This document shows positions 49,615-58,553 of a stretch of 64,000 nt of DNA, one piece after another. This stretch comes from Xanthomonas phaseoli pv. phaseoli (GTDB lineage: Bacteria > Pseudomonadota > Gammaproteobacteria > Xanthomonadales > Xanthomonadaceae): contig CP094243.1 in NCBI GenBank assembly GCA_022749655.1, forward strand, positions 1,736,001 through 1,800,000, read 5' to 3'. The notes under the pieces are model-generated. The model worked only from the letters and a program-made list of their open reading frames with translations, did no database searches and was not told the DNA's origin. Both the position numbers and the translations under genes were made by a program. Each line of letters starts with the position of its first letter. Within the stretch, counting starts at the first letter, position 1.

Positions 49615-50291
49615 GTGCGAATTCTAGTAATTGAAGATAACAGCGACATTGCCGCAAACCTTGGCGATTACCTCGAAGACCGTGGTCATACGGTGGACTT
49701 CGCCGCCGACGGGGTGACTGGCCTCCACCTTGCCGTGGTGCACGAGTTCGACGCCATCGTGCTCGACCTCAACCTGCCCGGCATGGATGGCATCGAGGTC
49801 TGCCGCAAGCTGCGCAACGAGGCGCGCAAGCAGACCCCGTGTTGATGCTGACCGCGCGCGATTCGCTGGACAACAAGCTGGCCGGCTTCGACTCCGGCGC
49901 CGACGACTATCTGATCAAGCCGTTCGCGCTGCAGGAAGTGGAAGTGCGCCTCAACGCGCTGTCGCGTCGTGGCAAGGGCGTGCACACCCGCGTGCTGGAA
50001 ACCGGCGATCTGGAATACAACCTGGATACGCTGGAAGTGCGGCGCCGCGGCAAGCTGCTCCAGCTCAACCCGACTGCGCTGAAGATCCTGCAGGCGCTGA
50101 TGGAAGCCTCGCCGGCGGTGGTCACACGCCAGGAACTGGAAACCCGCGTGTGGGGCGAAGAACTGCCCGATTCGGATTCGTTGCGCGTGCATATCCACGG
50201 CCTGCGCGCCGTGGTCGACAAGCCGTTCGATGTGCCGATGATCCAGACCCGCCACGGCATCGGCTACCGCATCGCCTCGCCCGATGCCTGA
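49615..50291 (+). CDS. OmpR/PhoB-type response regulator, frameshift near 49840
   Basis: Two-component regulator. GTG 49615 follows GAGGT. The receiver domain has MRILVIEDNSDIAANLGDYL with the acidic pocket, phospho-acceptor Asp in DAIVLDLNLPGMDG, Thr in LMLTARDS and Lys in YLIKPFA. The winged-helix output domain has LNPTALKILQALMEASPAVV and VHIHGLRAVVDKPF, ending TRHGIGYRIA. At ACCCCGTG (about 49836-49841) one G is missing: KQTP should run straight into VLMLTARDS. The stop overlaps the kinase start by 8 bases. RaxR, ColR and PhoP are all of this class; which one this is cannot be told. Confidence 0.9.
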
Positions 50292-51618
50292 AAGTACGAG
50301 CGAGACGCGGCCGGCGCGTAGGCGCGGCCGCTATCGGCGGCGCCTGCGCAGCCGCATCATCCTGTCGTTCGTGTTGTTGGGCTTCTGCCTGACAACGCTG
50401 TTCGCCTTCGCCACCAACTGGGCGCGCTCGCGCTTGGAAAACCAGCTGGTGGAAGATGTGATGAACCGCAACATCGACGCTTTCGCGCAACGCTTTTACT
50501 CCGATCCGATGCGCAACCCCGATCTGCCGTTGCAGCAGATGCGCGGGCGCGTGGTCAAAAGCGACAAGTTCGAAGCGCTACGCCGCGAACAACCGGAGTG
50601 GTATCAGCTGCCCGACGGCATCCACACCATCACCGGCGTGGACGAAAGCGGCAATACCTATTCGTACAAGCTTGCGGTGCGCAAGACACCGAGCGAATGG
50701 TTCTTCCTCGCCTACGACATGACCCAGGCGCTGAAGGGCGAGATCCAGCTCAAGCGTACCCTGGTCCTGTCGGTATTGGTGTTCAGCGGGTTTTCGTTGC
50801 TGATCGGCTGGTGGTCCGCGTCCAAGGTGATGCGCCCGGTCTCCGATCTGGCCGCACGCCTGCGTGCCTATCGCGGCGGCACCAGCCAACCCAAGCCACT
50901 GGCTGCGCACTTCCCGGACGACGAGGTCGGCCAGCTCGCCGAAGCGCTCGACGACTACTCGGCGCGTCTGACCGAAGTGGTGCAGCGCGACCGCGAATTC
51001 AACGCCGACGTCAGCCACGAACTGCGCACGCCGCTGGCGGTGATCCGCGGCGCCACCGAGCTGCTGCTCACCAAGCCCAACCTGGACGAAAAGGTGTTGC
51101 AGCGGCTGCAACGCATCCAGCGCGCAGAGCAGCAATGCAGCGATTTGATCGGCTCGCTGCTGTTGCTCTCGCGCAACGAGCGCTGGCAGGGCAGCAGCAA
51201 CGTCGCCAAGGTGGCCGAACAACTGATCGATTCGCACCGCGCCCAGCTCGGCGGAAAGCCCCTGGAACTCGTGCTGGAAGGCGGGCGCGACCTGGTCATC
51301 GATGCACCGGAATCGGCCCTGTCGGTCGCGCTCGGCAACTTGATCGGCAACGCCGTCAAATACACCCAGGATGGCCAGGTGCGCGTGCGCGTGCTGGGCG
51401 ATGCCGTCGAAGTGATCGATTCGGGCCCCGGCCTGAGCGAGGAAGACGCCGCCAAGCTGTTCCAGCGCGGCTACCGCGGCACCCACGCCGGGCACTCGCA
51501 GGGTGGTGGCATCGGTCTATCGATCGTCAGCCGTCTTTGCGATCTGTACGGCTGGCGGGTCAGCGTGCGCCCAGGCCAGCAGCGCGGCGTCATCGCAACA
51601 TTGGCCTTCCATCGCTGA
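50284..51618 (+). CDS. Sensor histidine kinase, partner of the preceding regulator
   Basis: 444 aa inner-membrane kinase. A basic N-terminus precedes TM1 (IILSFVLLGFCLTTLFAFAT). A periplasmic sensor of about 120 residues follows, then TM2 (TLVLSVLVFSGFSLLIGWWS), a HAMP segment, the phosphoacceptor H-box DVSHELRTPLAVIRGATELL, N-box LGNLIGNAVKYTQ, the G1 box IDSGPGLS and the late G-box HSQGGGIGLSIV. ATG 50284 overlaps the regulator stop, so expression is coupled. Signal unknown. Candidates in xanthomonads include RaxH- and ColS-type kinases; no assignment is made. Confidence 0.92.
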   Translation: MPESTSETRPARRRGRYRRRLRSRIILSFVLLGFCLTTLFAFATNWARSRLENQLVEDVMNRNIDAFAQRFYSDPMRNPDLPLQQMRGRVVKSDKFEALRREQPEWYQLPDGIHTITGVDESGNTYSYKLAVRKTPSEWFFLAYDMTQALKGEIQLKRTLVLSVLVFSGFSLLIGWWSASKVMRPVSDLAARLRAYRGGTSQPKPLAAHFPDDEVGQLAEALDDYSARLTEVVQRDREFNADVSHELRTPLAVIRGATELLLTKPNLDEKVLQRLQRIQRAEQQCSDLIGSLLLLSRNERWQGSSNVAKVAEQLIDSHRAQLGGKPLELVLEGGRDLVIDAPESALSVALGNLIGNAVKYTQDGQVRVRVLGDAVEVIDSGPGLSEEDAAKLFQRGYRGTHAGHSQGGGIGLSIVSRLCDLYGWRVSVRPGQQRGVIATLAFHR

Positions 51619-51635
51619 CCACCACACGCACTCCC

Positions 51636-51658
51636 GTAGGAGCGCACCCGGGCGCGAC
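51636..51658. repeat. REP-like repeat GTAGGAGCGCACCCGGGCGCGAC
   Basis: A short imperfect hairpin sequence beginning GTAGGAGC and ending GCGCGAC, the form of extragenic palindromes in Xanthomonas and Pseudomonas. It lies just after the kinase gene. Assignment rests on pattern memory. Confidence 0.4.
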
Positions 51659-51723
51659 GGCCTTACCCATTGCGCCCCCAGGGCAGCGCCTCCAGACAAC
51701 AACAACCACACCCAAAACCCAGC

Positions 51724-51962
51724 TCAGCGCTCCACCACCGTCACCACCAACTTGCCCGCACGTGCCGTGGTCTGCAGCTTGCAGCCAACCGCAAAGCCCA
51801 ATTGTTCCAGCCACAGCCCGCGCAAGCGCACGCTAGGGATGCGCTGGCTGTGTGGCCGGCCGGGTTCTGCATCGTAGAACGCATAGCCCACGGTGCAGCG
51901 CGAGGGCGTGCGCGCCTTGCGCGGTGGGCGCGGCGGTAGATCGTCCGCGCGAGGTCTGTTAT
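51724..51962 (-). pseudogene. SymE-like toxin gene, 5' end lost at an IS3 boundary
   Basis: Minus-strand frame of 79 codons with no start, ending TGA at 51724-51726. It reads SRCTVGYAFYDAEP, then RIPSLRLRGLWLEQLGFAVG and CKLQTTARAGKLVVTVVER. This matches the SymE AbrB-like core (E. coli SymE has [27 protein letters not shown]). The upstream end coincides with the IS3 terminus, and the frame enters the IS and stops there. SymE proteins are SOS-linked RNA-endonuclease-type toxins normally controlled by an antisense RNA; many xanthomonad copies neighbour rhs genes, as here. Non-functional remnant. Confidence 0.7.
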
Positions 51963-52000
51963 GGGTAATCCCCCACTTCTAGCGGTCGCCAGAAGTGGAG

Positions 52001-52828
52001 CTAAGCGGCCATCGCCAACTTCATGGCAGGCGTGATGCCGCCGAGCGCCATATTCGGACGCTCGTGGTTGTACGTCCATAGCCAGCGGGTGGCTTTGTCC
52101 TGCACCTGGTCGATGGTGTCGAACAGGGTTTGGGCGAGCCAGGCGTAGCGGATGGTGCGGTTGTAGCGTTCAACGTAGGCGTTCTGCTGTGGCTTGCCCG
52201 GCTGGATGTGCTCGACCCGGATACCATGCCGCTGCGCCCAGGACAGCAACGCGCCACTGATGTATTCAGGGCCGTTGTCGCAGCGGATCACGGCGGGCTT
52301 GCCGCGCCACTCGATGATCTGCTCCAGCGATCGGATCACACGGGCTGACGGCAGCGACAGATCCACCTCGATCCCCAGCCCCTCGCGATTGAAGTCGTCG
52401 AGCACATTGAACAGCCGGAAGCTGCGGCCGTCGGCCAACTGGTCGTGCATGAAGTCCATCGACCAGACCTGGTTGATAGCCTCCGGCACCGCCAGAGGCT
52501 CGGGCCGCTCACGCACCAGCCGCTTCCTCGGCTTGATCCGCAGGTTCAACTCCAGCTCGCGGTAGATCCGGTAGACCCGCTTGTGATTCCAGCCAAAGCC
52601 CTTCACGTTGCGCAGGTACAGGTAGCACAGGCCAAAGCCCCAGTCGCGATGGGCGGTCGTCAGGCGGACCAGCCAGTCGGCGATCCGGGCGTTCTGCTCG
52701 CTGGCCTTGGCCTGGTAGCGGAAGCAGGTCTCGCTCACCGCGAAGGCCTGGCAGGCGTGGCGGATGTTCGTACGCCCGCTCGTGACTGCCGATTGGGCCA
52801 TCTCGCGTCGCTGAGATGGCCTCACCAT
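52001..52828 (-). CDS. IS3 family transposase OrfB
   Basis: 275 aa from ATG 52828, which overlaps the orfA stop (ATGGTGA). The DDE integrase core has D in [21 protein letters not shown] in [14 protein letters not shown] and E in [16 protein letters not shown]. Full length and undamaged. The open frame continues upstream without a stop into the Rhs fragment by chance, so a spurious Rhs-transposase fusion would be predicted by naive calling. Confidence 0.93.
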   Translation of the reverse strand: MVRPSQRREMAQSAVTSGRTNIRHACQAFAVSETCFRYQAKASEQNARIADWLVRLTTAHRDWGFGLCYLYLRNVKGFGWNHKRVYRIYRELELNLRIKPRKRLVRERPEPLAVPEAINQVWSMDFMHDQLADGRSFRLFNVLDDFNREGLGIEVDLSLPSARVIRSLEQIIEWRGKPAVIRCDNGPEYISGALLSWAQRHGIRVEHIQPGKPQQNAYVERYNRTIRYAWLAQTLFDTIDQVQDKATRWLWTYNHERPNMALGGITPAMKLAMAA

Positions 52829-53088
52829 TTTTTTGCGAGCGCTTCCTTCAGCAGGTCGGTACTGAGCTGCGCCTCGGCGTACATCTTCTTGAGCCGGCGG
52901 TTCTCCTCCTCCAGCTCCTTCATGCGCGCGACCATGGACACGTCCATGCCGCCGAACTTGCTGCGCCACTTGTAGAACGTGGCCGAGCTGATGCCGTGCT
53001 CGCGGCACAGCTCCGGCACGGGCGCACCGGCCTGGGCCTGCTTGAGCACGGCGATGATCTGGCTGTCGGTAAAGCGGGACTTCTTCAT
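52822..53088 (-). CDS. IS3 family transposase OrfA
   Basis: 88-aa HTH protein, identical in form to the copy at 36342-36608, with the A7 slippery run near its end for -1 frameshifting into OrfB. Confidence 0.92.
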   Translation of the reverse strand: MKKSRFTDSQIIAVLKQAQAGAPVPELCREHGISSATFYKWRSKFGGMDVSMVARMKELEEENRRLKKMYAEAQLSTDLLKEALAKKW

Positions 53089-53156
53089 GGAACCTCCTCG
53101 GGAAAGGGGACGAGAAAATTCCACTTCTGGCGTCTGCTAATGGGCGGGGATTACCC

Positions 53157-54205
53157 CCATATTTGTACGAAAAGGCAAGACTTCGCCCATTCGCATCAGT
53201 CGCTATTGAAACTTTCCCCTCACTGTAGCGAAAGGTTATAAAATCGCCGTCAGGGTAGTCGATTTTCTGCAAGTTGCCAGCTGCATCAAACTCTTCAATG
53301 GTCTGATCGGGAGCGTGGACATGCCAGCTCACCAGCGCCCCGTCCTCCCTAACTTCCTCGAGTACGTAGCGCACGTCGCTTTCTGCATGCCATTCGCCAC
53401 TTCCCACGTCCTTGAACAAATAAGAGTTGCCACTTGGTCTTGTTAGCAGAACTGTTTTTGCGCCCGATGCTAAGTTGGCTCTGATGGACCGCATGTAAGA
53501 ATGCCGCCACTCAATGCCTAGCGGAGAGCCGGCATCAAGCCCGATATTTCCGCTGGTGTAAAAGCGAGCGAATTGGAGCTTGGTTGCGGGTGCAGAGAAA
53601 TCTATATCTTTCTGTAGCTTGGTGCCAGTAAAAAAATTGACCGGATTTCCTGCGGTGCAAGAGCCAGATGTTGGTGCATCACATTCGTTGTTCTTGCCCG
53701 GGTCAACTGGCCGACGAATGCATGTCATTATGTTATTTGGATTGGGATCAAATCCGGCTGGGCATTGCCAATGTTTTGCCAACAATGTAGGGAAATAACC
53801 GCTGCTTGAAGGTCGGCAAGTGGAATTGTCTGTGGTGCAATTATTTGCGCTTGAAAATCCAGCCGCAATGTAAGGGCGAAGTTCTGGTCCCTCCGGCCCT
53901 GTGTAGCTGATAACCACTATTGATGCGGGTTGTCCATTCCATAGTCCGTTGCCTTGTCCTTCACATTGGAGGATTCGGCAGCCAGCGCCATAATTGTCAA
54001 TCTCAGGGTTGAATTCACCGGGTAGCGGTGGGATTTTGCTAACTTCGAAGTCTTGAGCGAGTACAGCAGACGTAGGAAGGCAGAGCGCTGTCATTAAAAC
54101 AAGTTTTGATGCTTGTTGCAGCGCGATTGCCGTGAACCGCTTTTGAGAAATTAACGGTGAATTATTTGACTGGGTGATAAATGAATTACTGCTTCTGGCG
54201 TGCAT
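53157..54205 (-). pseudogene. Rhs-family protein, N-terminal part, truncated by IS3
   Basis: About 350 codons of a secreted Rhs/YD-repeat protein. ATG 54205 opens a long n-region and hydrophobic segment ([17 protein letters not shown]). A Cys-rich section follows, then the DUF6531-type Rhs start ([35 protein letters not shown]) and the first YD-like units ([37 protein letters not shown]), where the IS3 element cuts in. The core shell and the polymorphic C-terminal toxin are missing. The segment is AT-richer than its surroundings, as usual for rhs loci. Probable inactive remnant of a contact-dependent toxin locus. Confidence 0.85.
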
Positions 54206-54386
54206 TGCTCTCTTCCTTGATGGCTAAAATAATGGCTGGGGCAAAGGGTGTATTCATGCAACTATGCCCGAAGTGTCACTTGGGCGCATTGTCTGCACTC
54301 CTGCAATGCGAAAAGTAGCGTTTTTCGCCGATGCTCGTGACATGGTTTGCAACCACGGCCGCACCATCGTTGCCTACGATCAAGCG
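54206..54386. other. Intergenic
   Basis: 181 bases between the rhs fragment start and the coaE stop; AT-rich near the rhs side. No gene seen. Confidence 0.4.
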
Positions 54387-54997
54387 CTAATGCTCTGAAG
54401 CGGCTACCCGATAGACAACATCCAACCTGCGCGCTTCCTGCTCCAATTGTTCCGGAGTGCGGTCATTGCTAACAACATCGTCTGCGATGGCTTCTCGCTG
54501 TTCGCGCGTTGCCTGCGCGGCGATCATCCGATTCGCCAACTCGGGGTTGCGCCATCGCGCCGCATTAGGCGCGCGTGCTGCAAGGCGGCGGGGACATCGA
54601 CGACTAGGATGCGGTCCAGCCACGGGTAGGTGGCACGTCCCCCGGCTTCAGCAAGCAGCGGGATGGCCACGATGGTGTACGGCCCCGGGGTAGCCAGTGC
54701 CGCGCGACGCAGTTCGGCGCGGATGGCGGGGTGAGTGATGGCTTCCAGCGCCTTCCGTTGGAGTGGATCGGCAAAGACAATTTGGCGCAAGGCGGAGCGA
54801 TCTAGCGCGCCATCCGGCAACAAGATGGCGCGTCCAAAGCGATCGGCGATGGCATCAAGAATGGGGCCGGGCTCCACAACCTGCCGCGCAACCACATCCG
54901 CATCGATCACCGGTACACCCAGTTTCTCGAACTCCGCGGCTAGCGCGCTCTTGCCGGACGCGATGCCGCCCGTAAGACCGACGATGAAATCACTCAT
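54387..54997 (-). CDS. coaE: Dephospho-CoA kinase, frameshift at 54543-54546
   Basis: Last step of CoA synthesis: phosphorylates dephospho-CoA. ATG 54997 starts MSDFIVGLTGGIASGKSALA with the P-loop, then VPVIDADVVARQVVEPG, THPAIRAELRR and IPLLAEAGG. At CCCC (plus-strand GGGG 54543-54546) one base is missing: DGATP should continue PELANRMIAAQATREQREAI and then DDVVSNDRTPEQLEQE to the stop. The gene is essential in bacteria, so this break is almost surely a sequence error. It is the third gene of the pilC-pilD-coaE operon, 10 bases after pilD, as in Pseudomonas. Confidence 0.93.
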
Positions 54998-55007
54998 CGT
55001 GCCAGGG

Positions 55008-55871
55008 TCAACGCAGACCCGCGAAGTGCAGATAGCTGTCCACCAGGTCGTTGCCCCAGAAGAACACCACCCAGCCGGCAATGGCCAGGTAGGGGCCGAA
55101 CGGGATGGGGGTGGCGCGGTCGCGGCCCTTGGCGACCAGCCAGATCGAGCCGAGGATGGCGCCGACCAGCGAAGAGATCAGGATGATGGGCAGGATGCCT
55201 TTGAGCCCACACCAGGCGCCGAGCGCGGCCAGTAGCTTGAAATCGCCGTGGCCCATGCCCTCCTTGCCGGTGAGCTGTTTGAACAACCACCATACGGTCC
55301 ATAGCGAAACATAGCCCACCGCCGCGCCCAACAGGGCGGGCTTGGCCGGCATGTAAAGGTTATCCATCGACCCGACCAGCCCCAACCACATCAGCGGCAG
55401 AGTCAACTGGTCCGGCAGTAGCTTGTGACGCAGGTCGATGCCCGACATCGCCACCAGGAAGCAACTCAACACGATCGCGCCGAAGCCCTGCCAGCCGAAG
55501 CCGAAGCGCCACACGCTGGCGACGCACAGGATGGAGGTGAGCAACTCGACCAACGGATACTGAATCGAGATCGGCTTGCCGCTGTAGCGCGACTTGCCGC
55601 GCAGCATCGCCCAGCTCAGGACCGGAATGTTTTCCCACCACTTGAGCTTGTCGCCTGTCACCGGGTCGTGCGAGGGCTCCACCACGATCCCCGGCGGCGG
55701 CGGCTCGTAGATATCGGGCAGCTCCAAAATCTCGCGCGCATCCCGCCGCCACTGCCATTCCATGCGCTTGGGTAAGCGCAGGATCACCACGTTCAGGAAG
55801 CTGCCGATCAGCAGTCCCAGTCCGGCCGCGGCGGGAAAGCCGAGGCCGGGATGCTGGTCGAGAAATGCCAT
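55008..55871 (-). CDS. pilD: Type IV prepilin peptidase / N-methyltransferase
   Basis: Inner-membrane aspartyl protease that cuts prepilin leaders and methylates the new N-terminus; it serves type IV pili and type II secretion. 287 aa, eight TM segments expected. LGLLIGSFLNVVILRLPKRM starts the family block; NIPVLSWAMLRGKSRYSGKP follows. Catalytic aspartates are in AMSGIDLRHKLLPD and GMGHGDFKLLAALGAWCG. The usual four-Cys zinc motif in the first cytoplasmic loop is absent: the positions read PPPPGIVVEPSH and KSRYSGKP. This absence is known for the Xanthomonas XpsO peptidase. It begins 6 bases after the pilC stop. Confidence 0.95.
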   Translation of the reverse strand: MAFLDQHPGLGFPAAAGLGLLIGSFLNVVILRLPKRMEWQWRRDAREILELPDIYEPPPPGIVVEPSHDPVTGDKLKWWENIPVLSWAMLRGKSRYSGKPISIQYPLVELLTSILCVASVWRFGFGWQGFGAIVLSCFLVAMSGIDLRHKLLPDQLTLPLMWLGLVGSMDNLYMPAKPALLGAAVGYVSLWTVWWLFKQLTGKEGMGHGDFKLLAALGAWCGLKGILPIILISSLVGAILGSIWLVAKGRDRATPIPFGPYLAIAGWVVFFWGNDLVDSYLHFAGLR

Positions 55872-55877
55872 TACGTC

Positions 55878-57133
55878 TTATCCAACCACCGAGGCGAGCT
55901 TGAAGATGGGCAGGTACATGCCGATGACCATGCCGCCGACGATGGTACCAATGAACACCATGATCAGGGGTTCGATCAGGCTGCTGAGCGCATCGACCGC
56001 GTTGTTGACTTCCTGCTCGAAATACTCAGCCACCTTGAACAACATGGCATCCAGCGCGCCCGCTTCTTCGCCGATGGCGGTCATCTGCACCACCATGTGC
56101 GGAAACAGGTTGACCTGTTTCATCGCTACGTTGACCGGGTAGCCCACCGAGACGTCTTCGCGCATGCGCAGTACTGCTTTTTCGTAGACCGAGTTGCCTG
56201 TAGCACCGGCCACGATGCCCAGCGCCTCGACTAGCGGTACGCCGGCCTTGAATGTAACCGCCGTTGTCCGGGCGAATCTTGCAATTGAGCTGTTATGCAT
56301 GATCTGGCCAATGATTGGCGCTTTTAGCACTAAACGGTCCATGCCATGTTGCATTGCTGGTGAACGTTTGTACGCGAAAACAGAACCGATTGCAGCGCCA
56401 ATAAGTGCGAACAGCATCAGCCACCACCAAGACACCATAAAGCGAGACAGGTTGACGATCATCTGTGTGAAAGCAGGCAGCTCAGCGCCAAAGCCTTTGA
56501 AGACATCTTCAAATTGGGGGACCACCCAAACAAGCAGGATTGCACTGACCAACATCGCCACCGCCATTACCATGGCAGGGTAGAACAGGGCCTTCTTGAT
56601 CTTGCCTTTTAGGGCTTCAAGGTTCTCTTTGTAAGTGGCGACGGTGTCGAGCACAGTTTCCAGTACGCCTGCGCCTTCGCCTGCTTTGACCAAATTCCGA
56701 TAGAGCTCATCAAATTGCACCGGGTGCTTGCTTACGGCTTCGTAAAGCGATGCCCCGCCTTCGATATCTGTCCTGATCTGGCCAACCATTGTGCGCATGC
56801 GCGGATTTTTCTGGCCGCTACCAATGATCTCTAGCGCGCCGACAATCGGCACGCCCGATTTCATCATGGTTGCCATCTGTCGGCTGAAAAATGAAATGTC
56901 TTTTGCGGAGACCTTCTTTCCTGCAGCGCCGAATAGTGGCTTCGGCTTAACTTTCACAACGAGGGGGTAATGCCCTGGCGTCGCAGCTCGGCACGCAGCA
57001 GATTTGCATTGCGGGCCGTTTGTTCGCCTTTCATCTTGACGCCGCGCTTGTCTGTTCCCTCCCAGATAAACGGGCTCATCTGCTCCGCCGGTGCGGCGGT
57101 CTTCGTCTTGACTGCGTTACGTACTGCTGACAT
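55878..57133 (-). CDS. pilC: Type IV pilus inner-membrane platform protein, frameshift near 56960
   Basis: Polytopic platform protein on which the PilB/PilT motors act. ATG 57133 starts MSAVRNAVKTKTAAPAEQMS and FIWEGTDKRGVKMKGEQTAR. Near 56958-56962 one G is lost: GITPSV should run into VKVKPKPLFGAAGKKVSAKD. Then come two T2SF domains (ISFFSRQMATMMKSGVPIVG; TTAVTFKAGVPLVEALGIVA) with TM helices between and at the end (MVFIGTIVGGMVIGMYLPIF). About 418 aa joined, standard size. First gene of pilC-pilD-coaE, divergent from the pilin gene. Confidence 0.94.
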
Positions 57134-57383
57134 GTGAATTCCCCATCCACCATCCCCAGGCGGATACCTGAAGGATGGTAACCCGTTACTGGATCGCTGG
57201 CACCTAATTTTCAGGTAGCAGATAGCTCCCCAACCGCCAGCCTGGACCTGACGTTCTGCGTCACCTAGTGACCCGCGAGGGCTCGGCAAGAAGTGGGTCG
57301 CAGTTCGCGTTTCTGCCTCTGTGCACCGCTGCGGTACTGCTGCATCATCTGATCCGGGAGCACTTTGACGGCGTGCAGAAAAC

Positions 57384-57399
57384 TGGCACGCTTTCTGCT
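57384..57399 (+). promoter_or_regulatory. Sigma-54 type promoter of the first pilin gene
   Basis: TGGCACGCTTTCTGCT: a -24 TGGCAC and -12 element CTGCT (consensus TTGCT) with the required GG-N10-GC spacing. It lies about 89 bases before the pilin ATG. Type IV pilin genes are typically RpoN/PilR dependent, and pilR/pilS lie in this window. Confidence 0.7.
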
Positions 57400-57487
57400 A
57401 CAGGTACTCTGCACGTGGCACCTCGCTACGCGGCGCCCAAAGGGAGTGCTCCGTGGGCGAAGACATTAATTACTCTAGGGGATATTT

Positions 57488-57928
57488 ATGAAGAAGCAAC
57501 ACGGTTTCACTCTGATCGAACTCATGATCGTCATCGCGATCATTGCAATCTTGGCCGCCATTGCACTGCCGCAGTACCAGAACTATGTCGCAAAGTCGCA
57601 GGTCACTGCTGGTCTGGCCGAGCTGAGCCCGGGCAAGACGCAGTACGAAACTCTTTTGAACGAAGGCAAGGGCTCGACGCTGACGACTGCTGATGCAGTT
57701 GGTCTGCAGGCCTCGTCGACCACCAATCGCTGTTCGACGATTACGGTGTTGGCTCCGGATGCTACAACCGGTGCGCAGACTAACGCTTTGAGCTGCACGC
57801 TGGCCGGTAGCCCGCGTATTGTTGGTAAGAAGATCACTTGGGCTCGTGATACCAACGGTGTTTGGACCTGCTCGACTGATATCGCGACTGGTGATAAGGC
57901 AAAGTTCGCTCCAGCTACCTGTCAGTAA
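57488..57928 (+). CDS. pilA: Type IV pilin (major pilin candidate)
   Basis: 146-aa prepilin. Short basic leader MKKQHG, cleavage before Phe, then the invariant [20 protein letters not shown] with Glu5. The globular domain has four cysteines (NRCST, LSCTL, WTCST, TCQ at the end); the last pair fits the C-terminal disulfide loop of type IVa pilins. Downstream of a sigma-54 promoter and followed by a strong terminator, so it is the likely major subunit. Confidence 0.95.
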   Translation: MKKQHGFTLIELMIVIAIIAILAAIALPQYQNYVAKSQVTAGLAELSPGKTQYETLLNEGKGSTLTTADAVGLQASSTTNRCSTITVLAPDATTGAQTNALSCTLAGSPRIVGKKITWARDTNGVWTCSTDIATGDKAKFAPATCQ

Positions 57929-57944
57929 TATTTGAACCTCTCAT

Positions 57945-57975
57945 TAAAAACCCCGACTTAGGTCGGGGTTTTTTT
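57945..57975 (+). terminator. Rho-independent terminator after the first pilin
   Basis: AAAAACCCCGAC-TTAG-GTCGGGGTTTTTTT: 12-bp stem including A/T pairs, 4-base loop and a T7 tail, 16 bases after the stop codon. It would uncouple the two pilin genes. Confidence 0.92.
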
Positions 57976-58036
57976 GATCATTTCGCCGACTTTATCGTAA
58001 CGGGTCCTAGTGAATTCGCAGCTGAGGGGAGCTGAT

Positions 58037-58492
58037 ATGCGGATTGAGTTCTTCGCCAATAAGGAGATTAAAGGCTTCACACTGATCGAATTGATGATTG
58101 TAATCGCTATAATCGCCCTGCTTGCTTCCATAGCGATCCCGCAATATCAGACCTACGTTGCCAAATCGCAGGTGGCAGCCGGCTTGGCCGAAGTCAGCCC
58201 CGGGAAGACGCGCTACGAGATTTTGGTCAATGACAGCGAGGGCAGCACACTAACTTCAGCCTCCGCAATTGGTTTGACTGCGACTGCTACCAGTCGATGC
58301 AGTGGCATTAGTGTGCTTGCACCTGATGCTAGTGGTGCTCAAGCACACGCTATAGATTGCACGTTGCGCGGCAATCCACGTGTCAATGGCGCCAAGCTCA
58401 CGTGGGCCCGGGATGCAAATGGTATTTGGACATGCAGCACGGATTTGCCCCCGGTAGACAAAGATCGCTTCGCTCCTGCATCATGCCGCTAG
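58037..58492 (+). CDS. Second type IV pilin, divergent paralogue
   Basis: 151 aa from ATG 58037 (ribosome site GAGGGGA). Unusual 13-residue leader [13 protein letters not shown] before [20 protein letters not shown]. The globular domain parallels the first pilin segment by segment ([37 protein letters not shown]) and keeps its cysteines (SRCSG, IDCTL, WTCST, SCR). A tandem duplicate that has diverged mainly in surface regions and leader. The intact terminator between them and lack of a sigma-54 site here imply separate or weaker expression. Some Xanthomonas strains carry two such pilins. Confidence 0.92.
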   Translation: MRIEFFANKEIKGFTLIELMIVIAIIALLASIAIPQYQTYVAKSQVAAGLAEVSPGKTRYEILVNDSEGSTLTSASAIGLTATATSRCSGISVLAPDASGAQAHAIDCTLRGNPRVNGAKLTWARDANGIWTCSTDLPPVDKDRFAPASCR

Positions 58493-58553
58493 TTTGTCTC
58501 GTGTTAGAGCTTGGTGGCTGTATTTTTGGTCTGACATGGGCCACTCGGAAACA

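Larger units (their letters stand above)
51963..53156 (-). mobile_element. IS3 family (IS407-like) element, complete copy
   Basis: About 1,194 bp. Ends read GGGTAATCCCCCACTTCT (left) and GGGTAATCCCCGCCCATTAG (right, read inward). It contains orfA and orfB with a run of seven A at their junction. Almost identical over shared sequence to the fragment at 36274-36703. There is no matching target duplication, and the flanks belong to two different truncated genes, so an IS-adjacent deletion or recombination between two IS copies is likely. Confidence 0.9.

Noticed and set aside
49615-51618. Naming the two-component pair raxR/raxH
   Set aside because: The class and sizes fit, and rax-type cysNC is in the window, but no residue-level signature separates it from ColRS- or PhoPQ-type systems by eye.
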